A stretch of 64,000 nt of DNA, from contig NC_081411.1 of assembly GCF_030272615.1 (NCBI RefSeq), forward strand, positions 214,814,654 through 214,878,653, read 5' to 3'. Below the pieces are notes generated by a model that ran no database searches, was not told the origin of the DNA, and was given only the letters and a program-made list of their open reading frames with translations. The position numbers and the translations under genes were made by a program. This document shows positions 25,229 through 37,299 of the stretch, in pieces. Each line of letters begins with the position of its first letter. Positions within the stretch are counted from its first letter, which is position 1. Origin of the DNA: Cryptomeria japonica. Taxonomy: Eukaryota > Streptophyta > Pinopsida > Cupressales > Cupressaceae.

Positions 25229-25694
25229 TGGGGCAGGGGCACGTGGCCATGGAGATGTATCATATGGTCAAATTTCATTTTCCTTTATTTTTTAATGTTT
25301 TCTTAATTATTTGTAAGGTCTTAAGGACCATTGGTATCCAAATGATTCACTTTGTAAGGCTTGATGAGCCAAATTGTTCCAAGAGACCTAAAAGGTCAGC
25401 AGTGATAGAGATGGATATCTGACTAGTAAAGCACTTGAAGTTGCAACCATTGAAGTACTCCACTAAAGGGATTAATGGAGAAGGTAGATGCAAGGACAGT
25501 CTCGTGTCCTTTTGAAGGTGAACTTGATGACAAGAGAAAGAGGAATGGTAAGAGGCAAAGTTGAAGGCAAAGAATGATACCAAGGAAAGGACAAGGAAAG
25601 TTTCAAAGAGAGGAGCACTCCAAGGAAAATGATTTATTTCAAGTTGTTGTTCTATGTTTCCAAGGGACTTCAAAAATTTTCTACGCTGGTTGTA
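25229..25694 (+). mobile_element. Truncated LTR5 fused to an internal fragment
   Basis: It has the same architecture as 22804-23265 and breaks at the same place: the LTR stops after CCTAAAAGG at about 25396 and the internal sequence resumes with CAGCAGTGA. Confidence 0.82.
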
Positions 25695-27905
25695 TGGTGC
25701 AGGGGCACTTGGCCATGGAGATGTATCATGAGGCCAAATTTTATTTTTCTTTATTTTTAATGTTTTCTTAATGATTTGTAAGGTCTTAAGGACCATTATT
25801 ATCCAAATGATTCACTTTGTAAGGCTTGATGAGCCAATTTGTTCCAAGAGACCTAAAAGGTCTTGATAGGGTCAACTATGGTCAAAGGGTGAAGAAAATC
25901 CAAAAAGAGTTTGAAATGTTATAATTGGTCAAATTTAATCCATTAGAACATGTTAGGGGTGTCCATGAAGGCTAGGGTCAAATGTAGTGGTAATTTGTCA
26001 AAATTGTCAAAATTGCAAAGTTGCAAGATTGCCAAAAAGTACAACAAAAATGTAAGAATGCAATCCATTGGTCATGAGGTGGTTAGAGTAATTAGGAGGA
26101 GTTGAAATTTTTTTATAAAACCATGTTTTCTCGAGATCAAGGGGGCTGAGCAGTTTGGAGGGGATTTGACAAAGATTATCCATCAAACCCTCAAACTGTC
26201 ATAAGGTTTTAAGCAATCTGCGGCTGTCATAGATCCATGGAGGATCACATTTGGTGTAATTTTGATATTGTAGACACCTAAAATTGTCATGTTTAATTAA
26301 ATAAATATTTTATTTATTTAATTATCTAAGCCTAATTCTTCTATTAATTAAATAAATCTTTATTTATTTAATTAATTCATTTATCCTCTTCTAGCCTTAT
26401 TTCTCATTTAAATAAATACATTTATTTATTTAAAATATCCCTTTCCTAAATTAAATAAATATTTTATTTATTTAATTGTCCTACTTCTTCTATTAATTAA
26501 ATAAATCTTTATTTATTTAATTAATTCATTATCTTTTTCTACACATGACACATGTCCTTCATCTCTTATTTCCTACACTACCTACCCCTTTCATTATTTT
26601 GGTATTTCTTATACCTACCCTCTAATCCTAGCCGACCTCTCTTTTTACACCTCTCAATCTTAACCCTCCATTTCATATTGTGTCTTCTATTTAAGGAGAT
26701 GCTTTCTTCATTGTCAAACCCTAATCACTCATGCTAATGATCTTTCATGCAACTTGCTACACTTGCAACCACATTCCGTTCTTTATTGAGTTCTTGTGCA
26801 TACAAAAATCTGAGAGCAAGCATATCAAACAAGATCAATGGAGATAGGAAGAATGGAGATCAAAACCCTATTGGACATGTGATGGTATAATCTTTGTGAT
26901 TTTGAGTTATTTTGCATTGTCTTAGGTTATCTTCATATGTTATGGTGGATCTTTGTTCATTGTTAGGCTAGGGTTTGGTGGTTGAATCCATTTTAGTCTT
27001 TCAATATTGTTGTTATTTGTTATCCATTTTCACCATATACAGATATGTATATGTTTTTTAATGATATATTAATGAGATATCTTTCATATGAATCCTTTAT
27101 TATGCATTTTGTGGAGTATTTGACAAGATATGTTTGTTTTTATAAAAATTGTCAAACCCCTACCAAGGGTTACCAATTTTGGAAAAATCCTAAAAAACAT
27201 TTTATTTAACCGTTGGATCTGGTTATAAATTTGAGAAAAGTTCTCTAACTGGGAAATCTAAAGTATGACAGGCGTGATTGTCTTTATGATCAGTATTGAA
27301 AAAGTTATTAACGACTGTTTGGTACAGTTCATGGTGAAAAGCATACTAGTGAAGACAACAACAGTCTTGTGAAGGCATTTTTTATGGCCACATGAGGAAT
27401 CATAATGAATAAAGGCTATATGTTTTGGAAAGGTCTCTGAATCCTCTTTACAATTCTTTTTGTCTGACTTAATTTGGTTAAGAATTGAAGAATTTGTGAT
27501 TGTTTTTGTGAAAACTGTTTTTTAAGGATGAAACCCTGAACTAGGGTATTCCATGGCAATAAAGAATTTGTTCTCTCATGTTGTGATGAATTTTATGATC
27601 TAAAATATTGAATTAAGGTCTGTATGGATGGATTCTAACCTTTGAAAGTGGTTTGGGGTTGATTAGTGGCATATGGTGGAAGTACTTGATAGACAGTCCT
27701 TGTGTACAGATTATGTTGTGATTGCCTTGTAGAATGGATGAATATCATGTGTATTGTCACTTAATGATCAAATTGTGAGTTTTGGAGTTGAGAAGAGTGG
27801 TAAAACTTGTCATAGGCCTCTTGATTCAATTTTAAGGTCTTGTATTAGTTTTGGGCCAGTAATGCCCTTGAAGGTTTTATGGTTTGTGATAGATGCTCTG
27901 CATCA
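25695..27905 (+). repeat. LTR6 of the composite element, interrupted by a solo LTR
   Basis: It begins TGGTGCAGGGG and ends CTGCATCA at 27905. Without the 773-bp insert and its 5-bp duplication it is about 1433 bp, the same as LTR1. Confidence 0.87.
26269..27041 (+). mobile_element. Nested solo LTR, 773 bp, with GATAT target duplication
   Basis: TGTAGACACC (26269) to ATATACA (27041) interrupts LTR6, and GATAT stands at both edges (26264-26268, 27042-27046). Ends TGTA and TACA are inverted complements. Inside are several AT-rich inverted words (TTAATTAAATAAAT and ATTTATTTAATTAA) repeated at about 26295-26330, 26344-26375, 26405-26430, 26452-26480 and 26493-26525, then a TATTTAAGG box near 26690. 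No coding or primer site, so a solo LTR is the simplest reading. Confidence 0.85.
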
Positions 27906-27910
27906 TGCTC
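27906..27910. repeat. Right target-site duplication TGCTC
   Basis: It matches 18758-18762 and follows the CA end of LTR6. Confidence 0.8.
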
Positions 27911-29089
27911 TGATCAAAAGCTTCGTTTGCAAAAAAGGAGTCTTCTTCTTTATGGGTTTTGGTGGTCTCACTTCTTCTAAGTTCCTCCCGCTTGTTCACC
28001 TTGTTGGTTGTTATGTAATGGTTCTGGCCTATCGAGTTTTATCAAATCATAATATATAATGTAACATAAAAAAAATAAAAGTACTTAGTTTATGATTTTT
28101 TCTTTATTTTATATTTTCTTTGGTTCAATCATAAATATATAAGTATGTCCTAATAGTTAATTTAGCTTTTTTTGTGAACAAGTCATTTCAATCTTTGAAT
28201 CAATCAAGCATCAAATTGTTGTAGGTCCTAATGGTCTATACCTGTCTATTTGACAACTATTCTTGAGCATTTAGCTAGACAACAAATGAAATCTATCCCT
28301 TTTATAAGATTATCTCCTAATTGTACCTTGGATTAGAAATAAGGTTTTACTTTCTTTCTTTGCATCTACTGTATGCTCCCTTTTATGTAGAACATTTATT
28401 TTCATTAATTGCATTTAGATATAATAATTATACATACCTTTGATGCATAATACCTCATAAATCTTTAGATTTGAGTGGTATTTTCTTCCTTGTACACCAA
28501 TATGTAATGTTGTGTCCTCCAAATATTGGAATTAGCATACTATACATTACATTACCCATTATAGTTTTCATAATAGTGATGCACGCAATGATCCAAAAAT
28601 TTAACACAACTTTTAAAGAGATCTTTGTAAATGAACACTCGCCTTGTCTCGTCAAATAAAACTCTCACACACATATATCTTTATAGTATTTTACTTTGAT
28701 GAATAAGTAATGACTTCAATACTGATACACTTAATTACAATAAAAGATTTGAACATATAACCCCTCTAAAAAAATTCAAATACCTAAAGTGCATATCCCT
28801 TTAAAAATAAATAAACAAACTTTTCATAAAATAAAATAAGTCAAATAACTTTTACATGACACATTCTAAAACATTAAAAAATAACTCAATGATAAAATCG
28901 TTATTCATAATTTTACTCTTCGATTATCCTGAAGACCATCTAGAAAGTCTACGTCAGAAAGATAATTAACACAATAAGTCCAAAGAACATAATTGCTGTG
29001 TTGAAAGTTTTGTGTGTTGCATTATTTATTATATAAAAAAGAACAGAACAAAGTCAAGAAAGGCAGCTAAGAAGATAAGCCCAATGGAA
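27911..29089. other. No gene recognised
   Basis: The first 150 bp may be residual host or LINE sequence beyond the insertion; the rest is AT-rich with no supported frame. Confidence 0.5.
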
Positions 29090-29303
29090 ATTATTGTTGT
29101 GTTCCGCGTGGAATTGTTGTGTCCTTTCTCATGGAAAGCTCCTCGAAGATGGAAAGTCGGCTACGAAGAAGCTGATTTTATGAAGAACAGTTACCTATCA
29201 ATGGGTAATCAGCTTTCTGAAGAGGTCGTAACACCGGTGAATTTAAATTCGGAGGATCGCTGTAAACGGTTGGCGCAAATTTTGCATCCAGATATCTTTT
29301 CTG
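29090..29303 (+). pseudogene. 5' leader block of a kinase gene (copy 1, plus strand)
   Basis: This block matches the leader sequence found upstream of the two intact kinase genes: GTGGAATTGTTGTGTCCTTT, then AAAGCTCC...GAAGATGGAAAG and GAGGATCGCTGTAAACGG near 29262-29280. A splice acceptor (TTTTTCAG, AG at 29391-29392) and CCTGGTTGATAGAGCCC follow as in the intact genes. The donor equivalent reads GTTGGC rather than GTATGC or GTAAGC, so splicing may already be damaged. Confidence 0.7.
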
Positions 29304-29731
29304 TAAGACGTTAATTCGTTTGATCATATAACAATTTAGTAAGGTGTGCTATATCTTTGATTAATTATCTTTCTCCTCCTTGAATTTTTCAGCCTGGTTG
29401 ATAGAGCCCTTTCATAGCACCAAAATGAGTAATTCTTTAATCAGTTCCGCTCCCAACAACCAAAAACAACCAAATAGACATGCGTGGAAGGATCTTTCAA
29501 ACATGCCCAAGCCAATAGACATGCGTAAAAAAGTTTGTTGTAAAATATGCTAATGTGAATCTGGAATATGCTTGGGACATTTGCGTGCCATACAAATGTT
29601 TGCACACCACACTACCGTATCACCAAATTAATCCAAAATATGGCTCAAGGGTGGCAAGCACCACTTTATATTTAAGATTTATATTTAAGATTCATGATGT
29701 CAGAATGATAAAATCTTGATCATGAATTTTG

Positions 29732-30220
29732 GTCATAAATGCACAGGCTCAATGTTATTGGAGTAAATTAGATTTATTATATTTACTCTAATTAAGTTTA
29801 TTTGGGATAGCTTTATTTGTCTCATAACATAATCATTTAATATTGTTCATGTTAGTTATCTTAGATGTCATTCTAAATAGAGATGAGTTAGTTTCATGCG
29901 TTTAATTTTGTTATAGGGTAGTTGTACCTACTCCTACCTAATCTCTCATTTCATTGAACCACATGACATTACTTGCGCTCTCAATTGTCTAGCCTCATTG
30001 TTGATATAAGCAAGCTCATTTGTACATTGTATCATATCAATTCATAACAATTCATTGTAGATTAATCTCAAGCTTTTCTCTTTGATCTCCATTGTTCTTC
30101 ATTGCTCAAGTTGCAACATTATCATGTGTAGTTAGATAGTTTCTTAGGTGATCCATTGAAGTGTGGAGAGTTTTGTGGGCTCATAATTTCTCCAGCGAAT
30201 GCAAAAGTGTCATAAATGCA
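29732..30220 (+). repeat. LTR-like insert bracketed by a 12-bp direct repeat
   Basis: GTCATAAATGCA occurs at 29732-29743 and 30209-30220. Between them lies TGTTATTGGAGTAAATTAG (from 29753), a copia-like LTR opening, and U5-like pyrimidine-rich sequence (about 30065-30110). It lies in the gap of the broken kinase gene. Exact ends are unclear. Confidence 0.45.
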
Positions 30221-30241
30221 TTAGGTGCAATTCGTGATGCT

Positions 30242-30268
30242 ATATATATATATATATATATATATTTC
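30242..30268. repeat. (TA)n microsatellite
   Basis: An uninterrupted TA run of about 13 units. Confidence 0.9.
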
Positions 30269-31689
30269 CTATGTATGCCCCACATAAAATATCTAACTCA
30301 ATGTTATACACTTTTATACGTGACCTCAAACAAATACTAAACACATCACTTGAGATGCATAGCAAAAAAAAATATTTTACATGTATAAATTAAAAAATAT
30401 ACAACAAATATTCGTAACAATTGAAAATAAATTTTTATAAATCACTTTTATGACCATTAGATTTATGAGCTTTGAAGCCATTTAAAAGAAGAAATCCCCA
30501 CATGCATGAATCTCTTAAAAGACCCAGTATAAATGTAAAATAACAATAGAAAATCTTACAAAACAATATGACATAAAGAATGAGAAAAGTAATTAAATAA
30601 TAATATTTGAACAACATACTTATATTTAAATACTAATTAATATATATCCATTTGACAACATTTTTCAAAAGCCTTCAACTATTTTATTAAAATATATACC
30701 CACAATGCTGGATAGATACTCCACTCATTTGTCGTGTAGGCCTTCCTCTCGGCAGCAAGTTCTAGGAAAGCACACAGCGCTCCCGCGTTCCTAATTGAGG
30801 AGAAGCTCAAACAGGATTATATAGAGTGTAAGCTAATAATTCTGATACAAACCTTAGTAGTTCGATTCAATTTCATCACTTAGAAGTTTTGAACTTATAT
30901 AACCAGTTGAGATGGAGCAGAGCTGTAAAACAGAGCTCTATGGATCAGAATTATTATCTTCTCAGGCTGGGTAAATTTCAAACTGTATTTGGACGGAGGT
31001 CAAATTTTTCTTCTACTCAAGAACTCCAAACGCCTATCTAGGAGTACAAATGTTGGGGAGGAAGATCAAACAATCCACAATTAAAAATGAGATCCAACAA
31101 TCTCTAATTGAGTTCAAACGAGATGAATTGGATAGAACAACAAAAGGATTTCCAATACAAATAGGCAGCGGTGGCTTTGGGATTGTTTACCGTGTAAGTT
31201 CCTTTTTAAATCACTGTTAATTATAGTATGAAACACATGATAAACCTGATTATGTATAAACATGTTTTATAACGAGAAATATGTTTGGTAGAAAACAAGT
31301 AGCAGCTAAGGTCAAGATATCGAGCTCTAATACCATATTTTGTTCTGCTTTCCAAAGGGAATTCTGTCTAATGGAAGATGCGTGGCAGTAAAGGTCTTGA
31401 GCAAAGAAAGTCTTGAAGGCAAAGTAGAGTGGATGAATGAGTTGAACATTCTAAGCAGGCTTAACCATCAAAAACATTTCCACGCTTGTGGGATATTGCT
31501 CTGAAGACTTTATGATAGCATTATTTGGCAATATGAGATATTATACTTCCTAGCATATCTACATTGATAGATGGTTTAAACATCACACGCTAAGCCATTT
31601 TGACTGCTTGTGTGGCAGGTGTGTGGGCCCATTACTGTCGCCAGTGTCCGTTCCCCTTCCGTTCGCAGTGGTCTCCGTTAATTTCAAAT

Positions 31690-31850
31690 TTCCCCTTCCC
31701 GTTTGGCAAAATGTCTCAGTGAAATATGTTCCCACGGAATGCCCTGATTACAGGATACTAACAAAATGAATTTGCTGCGAAGGCTTTAGAAACTTACAAC
31801 CAAATGCAATTGGCAGGTATAGGCATCCATCAAAGCATGAGGACAGGAAT
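31690..31850 (+). pseudogene. PPR gene fragment
   Basis: In the plus direction, frames join to a plant PLS-type pentatricopeptide motif: FGKMSQ, then NMFPRNALITGY, then NEFAAKALETYNQMQLAGI (31763-31820), followed by HQS. PPR proteins bind organellar RNA. The piece is about 1.5 motifs long. It has an in-frame stop after KMSQ and a shift between ITGY and NEFAA (GGATACTAACAAAATG), so it is debris. A related fragment lies inverted at 37.3 kb and carries the same shift. Confidence 0.75.
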
Positions 31851-34800
31851 TTTCTTATAGGTAATTGCAACTGCTCTAGTAGACATTTATGAAAAATGTA
31901 GCTACATATTTTTAAATAATTTTGATACTATAGGTATGTAGTTGCAATTTACTGAACAAAATCTGAGTTTAAAGATGGTGTTTATTCACACCCATATAAG
32001 TACTACAAGTATTTCTTGCACTATTTTTCCATATCATTCTATGACAACTTTACATTAAGAGAGTGATTTTCTCTTCTGCTACCATTTCATTCCCTCTTAT
32101 CTTTCACTATGTTTAAACATCTTCCATTCTACCCATGCTTCTCATACCACCACTATAATACACTAGAGAAGTAGTTCGATCAACTTAAGAAGATAGTGGA
32201 TAATGTGTTTGTGGCTCTTACTCTATTACATATAATCCTCCATGTCACACACATTTTGCGTTTGAGATTGTTACGTGCCCATTGCCCAACAACTATTATA
32301 GCTATATTTGAATTATATTATGGAAAGGAGGTCACAATGTTCACCTATAAGCTTTCAATGATACATATATAGATATTGCATCTAAAGATAAATTCTTACC
32401 TTAATTATTTCTATGAACACTAATGATTATGCCCTTGAATACTTCTAATCCCTAACTCTATATTTAAATCCATTATTTTGATGAGCTAGCTATCACTTTC
32501 TAACATGTATGTGTCAATATGTTCTTAGAAACAACTAACTAATTTAACTAAATGATCCTAGAGACATAATGATCAGTTAATGTCTATTGAATTAGTTTCC
32601 CCAATATCTATGTGATAGAATTTAGGTGTGCATGTAAAAAATATTGAACTATAACTATTTGAATCTAATCGTTGGAATTGAGAGCCTTACTTTACTTTCT
32701 TCAACCCTTCAAAATGTCAAAAGAATTATGTGTTTCAAAAAGAAAATGACAAGAAAGAATCTATGATTAATTCCAGTCAAATGTCTAAACATCTAATTTT
32801 GTATCATTCAAACATCAAGGTCTATGATTTACAAAACTTAGCAAATCATTGAATAATGTTCTTCAAGCCTTCCTAATAATTTGTTTAGCCTTAATTCCAT
32901 CAATCTATTGGGTTCCTCTAGAAGATTATTTAAGTGTTGTAACTAATAATTCATTTACGATTTCCATAGAGTTAGTGGACAACATGCATATACATGTATG
33001 GTATTAGACAATAAAATTGTAGATCTCATTAAAAATAATGTGATTTATGTTGATGGTGTGAATGATAGGAAAAAAAATTAGTTGCTCCACTAAAATAAAA
33101 TTGACTAATCTATTGATATTTTTCCATCTCATACACAATATAACAATATTAAACACTAATAGGTATTCAAGCATCCTCCTAATTCTATGATGTGTACACA
33201 TATGAATAAAGATCCTATGGATAAATCATACTTGTTCCTCTTCCCACAATTCTTCAAAAATAGTTATGGCTATTACTTTTAAAATTTTACCTCCTTATGT
33301 ATCTCCACTTATTAAAAAATTATTGCTCTAAATATAATTGATGGCATTCTTGCAGACACTTAGGGAGTATTGTCTCTCCTTTTTACATGGGGCTTAAGGA
33401 GGTGGACGAATATTTCCATATAATTCCTTCACTATCTAGATTTTATATTCTAATTGGGAGACCTTAGTTACATTAATAATGAAATTTGATATCCTCAATG
33501 ATACATCAATGTCTAAAATATTCTTGTTGAAAGAAAATTATGAAAGTGATGAGATATACTTATGCAACTTTTTAAAGTCAAAAACTTCAAACTCAAAAAT
33601 TATGCTTTCACTCTCATTACATTTTTTATTACTACAAAGATAAGGAACATCAAACAAAAGCTCCGTATGAAACCAAAGATATAATTTATTAATTTTAACA
33701 TTGACATGTGCAATAAAAGAATCAAGAAAAAATTAAAAGGGAAAAAAGGAGAAAATGAAGCTCTCTTTATTTCCTCGTAATACTTCTTTTGGCATAAAGA
33801 TAACTTATACCTCTTGACATCCACCAATAAAGAAAGAATAACATAATTTCATTCCTTCATATGTATGAAAGAAAGAAAGGTTTTCTCCTTATGCTACAAA
33901 GAAGGATAAGAAAGAAACTTTCAACAATCTTATTGCCACCTAGTTTGAAATTGCCAGTTCCATATGGATTCCAAAGAAAAATTAGAATGTTCAAAAAGAA
34001 CAAGCAAATATGACTCCACAAGTACAATAACAATACTACAAATGGTCTTTCTCCTATTCTACATATATCCAACACATTCAATGACATCATATAATGCTGA
34101 AATTCAAAACATTAAAGGTGGGTGCAAACCACTTGAATAAGATGAGAACAATCTATTAGACGATAATTCATCAAATATTTGTTGATATTTGGAGCTTTTG
34201 TAATCTACATACATTTATATATACTTTATAGTATGTTGATGGGGTCCTCCAATTTGGAAAACATATCTTTTGGCACTTTCAACTACCTTACTTTTCTATA
34301 TAATTGTAATTATAATGACTAAATTTATCATTTTTTCACACATATTACTAGCATAATATTTCTCATAATGATTGCATTATTTTACAAGACATTCCAAATG
34401 GTTCAAACTATCATGATTACATTTTAGAGTTAAGTCACTTCACAATTCAAAATTATGTTGGACACAAGTTCTCAATGACAATTAATATGATTATAATAAG
34501 ATGATATTAAAAATGGTTGTAAACCATTAAGATGAGATCAATCTATTTGATGATGATCCATCTAACATTATTAGTTGAGGTTTGAAGATTTTACATATGT
34601 TTTTTGAAATTCAAGTCATTTTTAAGGGCCCTCTCTCATTCTATTAATAGTTTGATAAATTTAACACAAAATTATTGCATTGATTATAGGCATGATTGAG
34701 AGATTACATATTTTATATAGCCAAAGTAGATGTAGGACAAGTTAGTAAGAGAACCCAAAACAAAAAGATAAAATGATTGAGAAGGCAAGCCACACAAGTA

Positions 34801-37299
34801 AACTAAAATGATTAGGAAAAAAATAATAATAAAATATAGTTGAGACAGATAAAAAGGAACTTATATGTTCCATAGGGGACTACCTATATTAGAATTTTAT
34901 TAGATATCGTCAAAATCAATAAACACAAAATTGTAGGTTTTATCCTCTTATTTAACTTGGTCTATCCTTCATTGCATAAACTCAATGGCTTAAAACAAAG
35001 TTTTTCATGTCAAATAATTACTTAATTGAACATCTCTTCTTAGATTAATAGAGTGCCAAAATATCTAATGATGGGCTGCAAAAAACTCACCGAACCTTAT
35101 AGAACCTTAAATATTGCAATTTCTTTATCTAGCACCATGATCCTACTTTCAATGAGCTGAATAATACCAATAAAAAAAACTCAAGGCGTTTAAATCCTTT
35201 GCGTGAAATTAAGATAAATCAACCATTCATTTCACCTCCCATAATTTCCCATTGGTTTTACAATTAAATTGATTTTCCTCTCACTTGATCATGAACACCT
35301 AATCATGACCATCTATTGATATGGATGCTTGATAACTTGTACTGGTTTCAAACAAACACTAAAACGATCCATGAGTTCTTGAGCTCAACACTACTCTCAC
35401 TCAATAGGACTAGAATTTTACTTGTGAGAATCTCATGGTGATTTATAAAAGAATTTAATATGCCATCAATCCCTACTTTCCTAGGTGTAGATAAATTGAT
35501 TAGGATTAAGTAAATAATCAAAAGAAATGGATTTATTTTTCTAATGATTGCAAGGATTATGTCACATGCCATAATTCTCCAAGATGGTTCTTAGGAGTCT
35601 TCCCTCTATGAAGTCTTCATCAACTTTATCCATGTGCATAGTGTGTGCTTCATCATCACTATATTGTACATCCATATCTCTTTGTTAAGTGTTTCCATTG
35701 CCTCCAATATCTCATAGAAGTCACAATAATTTTTCTTGAGATTTTTTATATTCTAGCTACTTAGTTCATTCTTCATCTATTGAAAATAACTCTATTTTTT
35801 TAATTATTCCCTTCCTCAAAACCTAGGTCCTAAAATGAAATGACACAATTACACAATGAGAGATACATTAGAGCACGTCTATACTACCTTCTACCCATTC
35901 TCAAATTTTATGGAGGATAGAAATCTGTTGGTTGTACACTTTGGTCAATGCCATGTAATGCTTTCAGCTCTCCACAAGCCAAAACATAGGCTATGAGATC
36001 AAATTTGATACAGTTGTAATGCAAGTTTCCAAGTGAAGGTATTCCCAATAATATAGAAAAAAGACTCATAATGAGGAACACACTCACAACAAGGAAGAAA
36101 AACACAAGGAGTATGGTATTGAAAATTTTGTTTCAATTTAAGTTGAATGACAAATATTACATTCTTATAGATTAAATACATAATTATTCAAAATTGACTA
36201 TGTATTTAGGTTCAACTCTTATTTTAATGCTAGCAAGAATACCTTGAATATTTCAATAAAATTACTATTTATTAAATTTTATAATGAGATTGTAGTGGTC
36301 AAAACCCACAATTTTGTATTAATGTAGTCCACTCCAACATTCAAATTTATAAACTTTTTCCAATGCATTAAAGACATAAAATCCATTGCTAATATAAAAA
36401 TGTAGTAGTCAATATTGATTGAATCATCTAGTGACATGCAACAATTAACTATTGGTCTTCTCTAATTGTCATCTATCACTCATATATTATTGCAATGTGG
36501 GCATTGCATTGACTATCATAATTTGTTGTTAATCTTCTTGCGATAATGCACATACAATGTGGATTTATCAAACATGGAGTACTCATGGCATAATGGATGC
36601 CATTGCACGATCTTCCTTCCACACACACAAAAGATTACTCACAAAATTTCATGATTTGTAGGATTTCACTTTCCAACCACATGCCCTTACATCAATAAAA
36701 AAATTAATATAATTATATCAAGTGCTAATATGGCTAATATAGCCCAGTTGATATTTTGTACTATATTGTACCTTGATGTGTTAACTTGGTAATAGATGAC
36801 AATTGATAGAAGAAAGTCAACTTTTCATTGATTTATGATGTGGTTGATGTATATCCAATTAGGAGAAGAATGTTTCCAGTGCTTTCTTAAAACATTCTTT
36901 TTATAACGATACTCTCCTTAATATGAACATGTCTCAAGATGACATTTTTTAGCACACCCTAGATTTATGAAATTAAAACTTGGGATTTTAATTGAATAAT
37001 GATTATGTCCAAGGAGTGCCAAATTTGGACTAGGAAATTTTAGATTTTAAAACAAAATGACAAATTGCAAGTTTACTATTTTATTGAAGGTGAATAAACT
37101 AATTAGATACGAAGCAACAAGATTCTAAACAAGAAAAAAAAAACATTACTTTAATAAACTAAATTTTAGATTAATAATTACATCAAAATAATCAAATCAT
37201 ATTAAAATAATCCGCTCATAACTTTAACACAAAATAAAATAAAACTAAAATAAATATTAATCTACAATTATATTATCTATACATTAAAATAAGAAACGG
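31851..37299. other. Long stretch without recognisable gene
   Basis: 5.4 kb of AT-rich DNA. Open frames are at most 77 codons and biased toward Phe, Leu, Ile and Tyr. The only structure I can point to is a diverged direct repeat (34113-34215 and 34508-34605). Confidence 0.6.
34113..34605 (+). repeat. Diverged direct repeat of about 100 bp, two copies
   Basis: 34113-34215 and 34508-34605 share in order TTAAA, TG(C/T)AAACCA, AATAAGATGAGA or AAGATGAGAT, CAATCTATT, GATxATxCATC and TTTTxTAATCTACATA or GATTTTACATA. The copies are about 395 bp apart. Confidence 0.55.

Larger units (their letters stand above)
18763..27905 (+). mobile_element. Composite non-autonomous LTR retrotransposon (LARD/TRIM-like), tandemly rearranged
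   Basis: Six LTR copies and five internal segments occur in one orientation: LTR1 18763-20195, internal 20196-20769, LTR2 20770-22201, internal 22202-22803, truncated LTR3 22804-22969, internal piece 22970-23265, LTR4 23266-24680, internal 24681-25228, truncated LTR5 25229-25396, internal piece 25397-25694, LTR6 25695-27905 (with a nested solo LTR). LTR ends are TGGTGCA and TGCATCA or TACATCA, imperfect inverted termini. Each full LTR is followed by a tRNA-Met primer site. The internal part, about 0.57 kb, has no gag or pol, so mobility would need enzymes from a partner. The whole is bounded by TGCTC at both ends. Confidence 0.9.
29425..31530 (+). pseudogene. Third copy of the helical-domain kinase gene, broken
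   Basis: It starts with an ATG at 29425 (MSNSLISSAPNNQ) aligned to the start of the kinase gene at 54028. Homology stops after about 50 bp and resumes near 30860 with the intron end, exon 6 (about 30907-31193, CKTELYGSE..., then QIGSGGFGIVYR before GTAAG) and exon 7 (31358 to about 31530: GILSNGRCVAVKVL, EWMNELNILSRLNHQ). Exons 2 to 5 are missing, replaced by unrelated sequence including an LTR-like piece. Exon 6 has a deletion. Exon 7 has a one-base insertion in a run of A after NHQ, and the gene ends there. No later kinase exons follow. It cannot encode a working kinase. Confidence 0.85.

Noticed and set aside
27754-28059. 101-codon plus-strand frame across the right end of the LTR element
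   Set aside because: It spans the LTR end and target duplication, so it is a chance fusion of LTR and flank.
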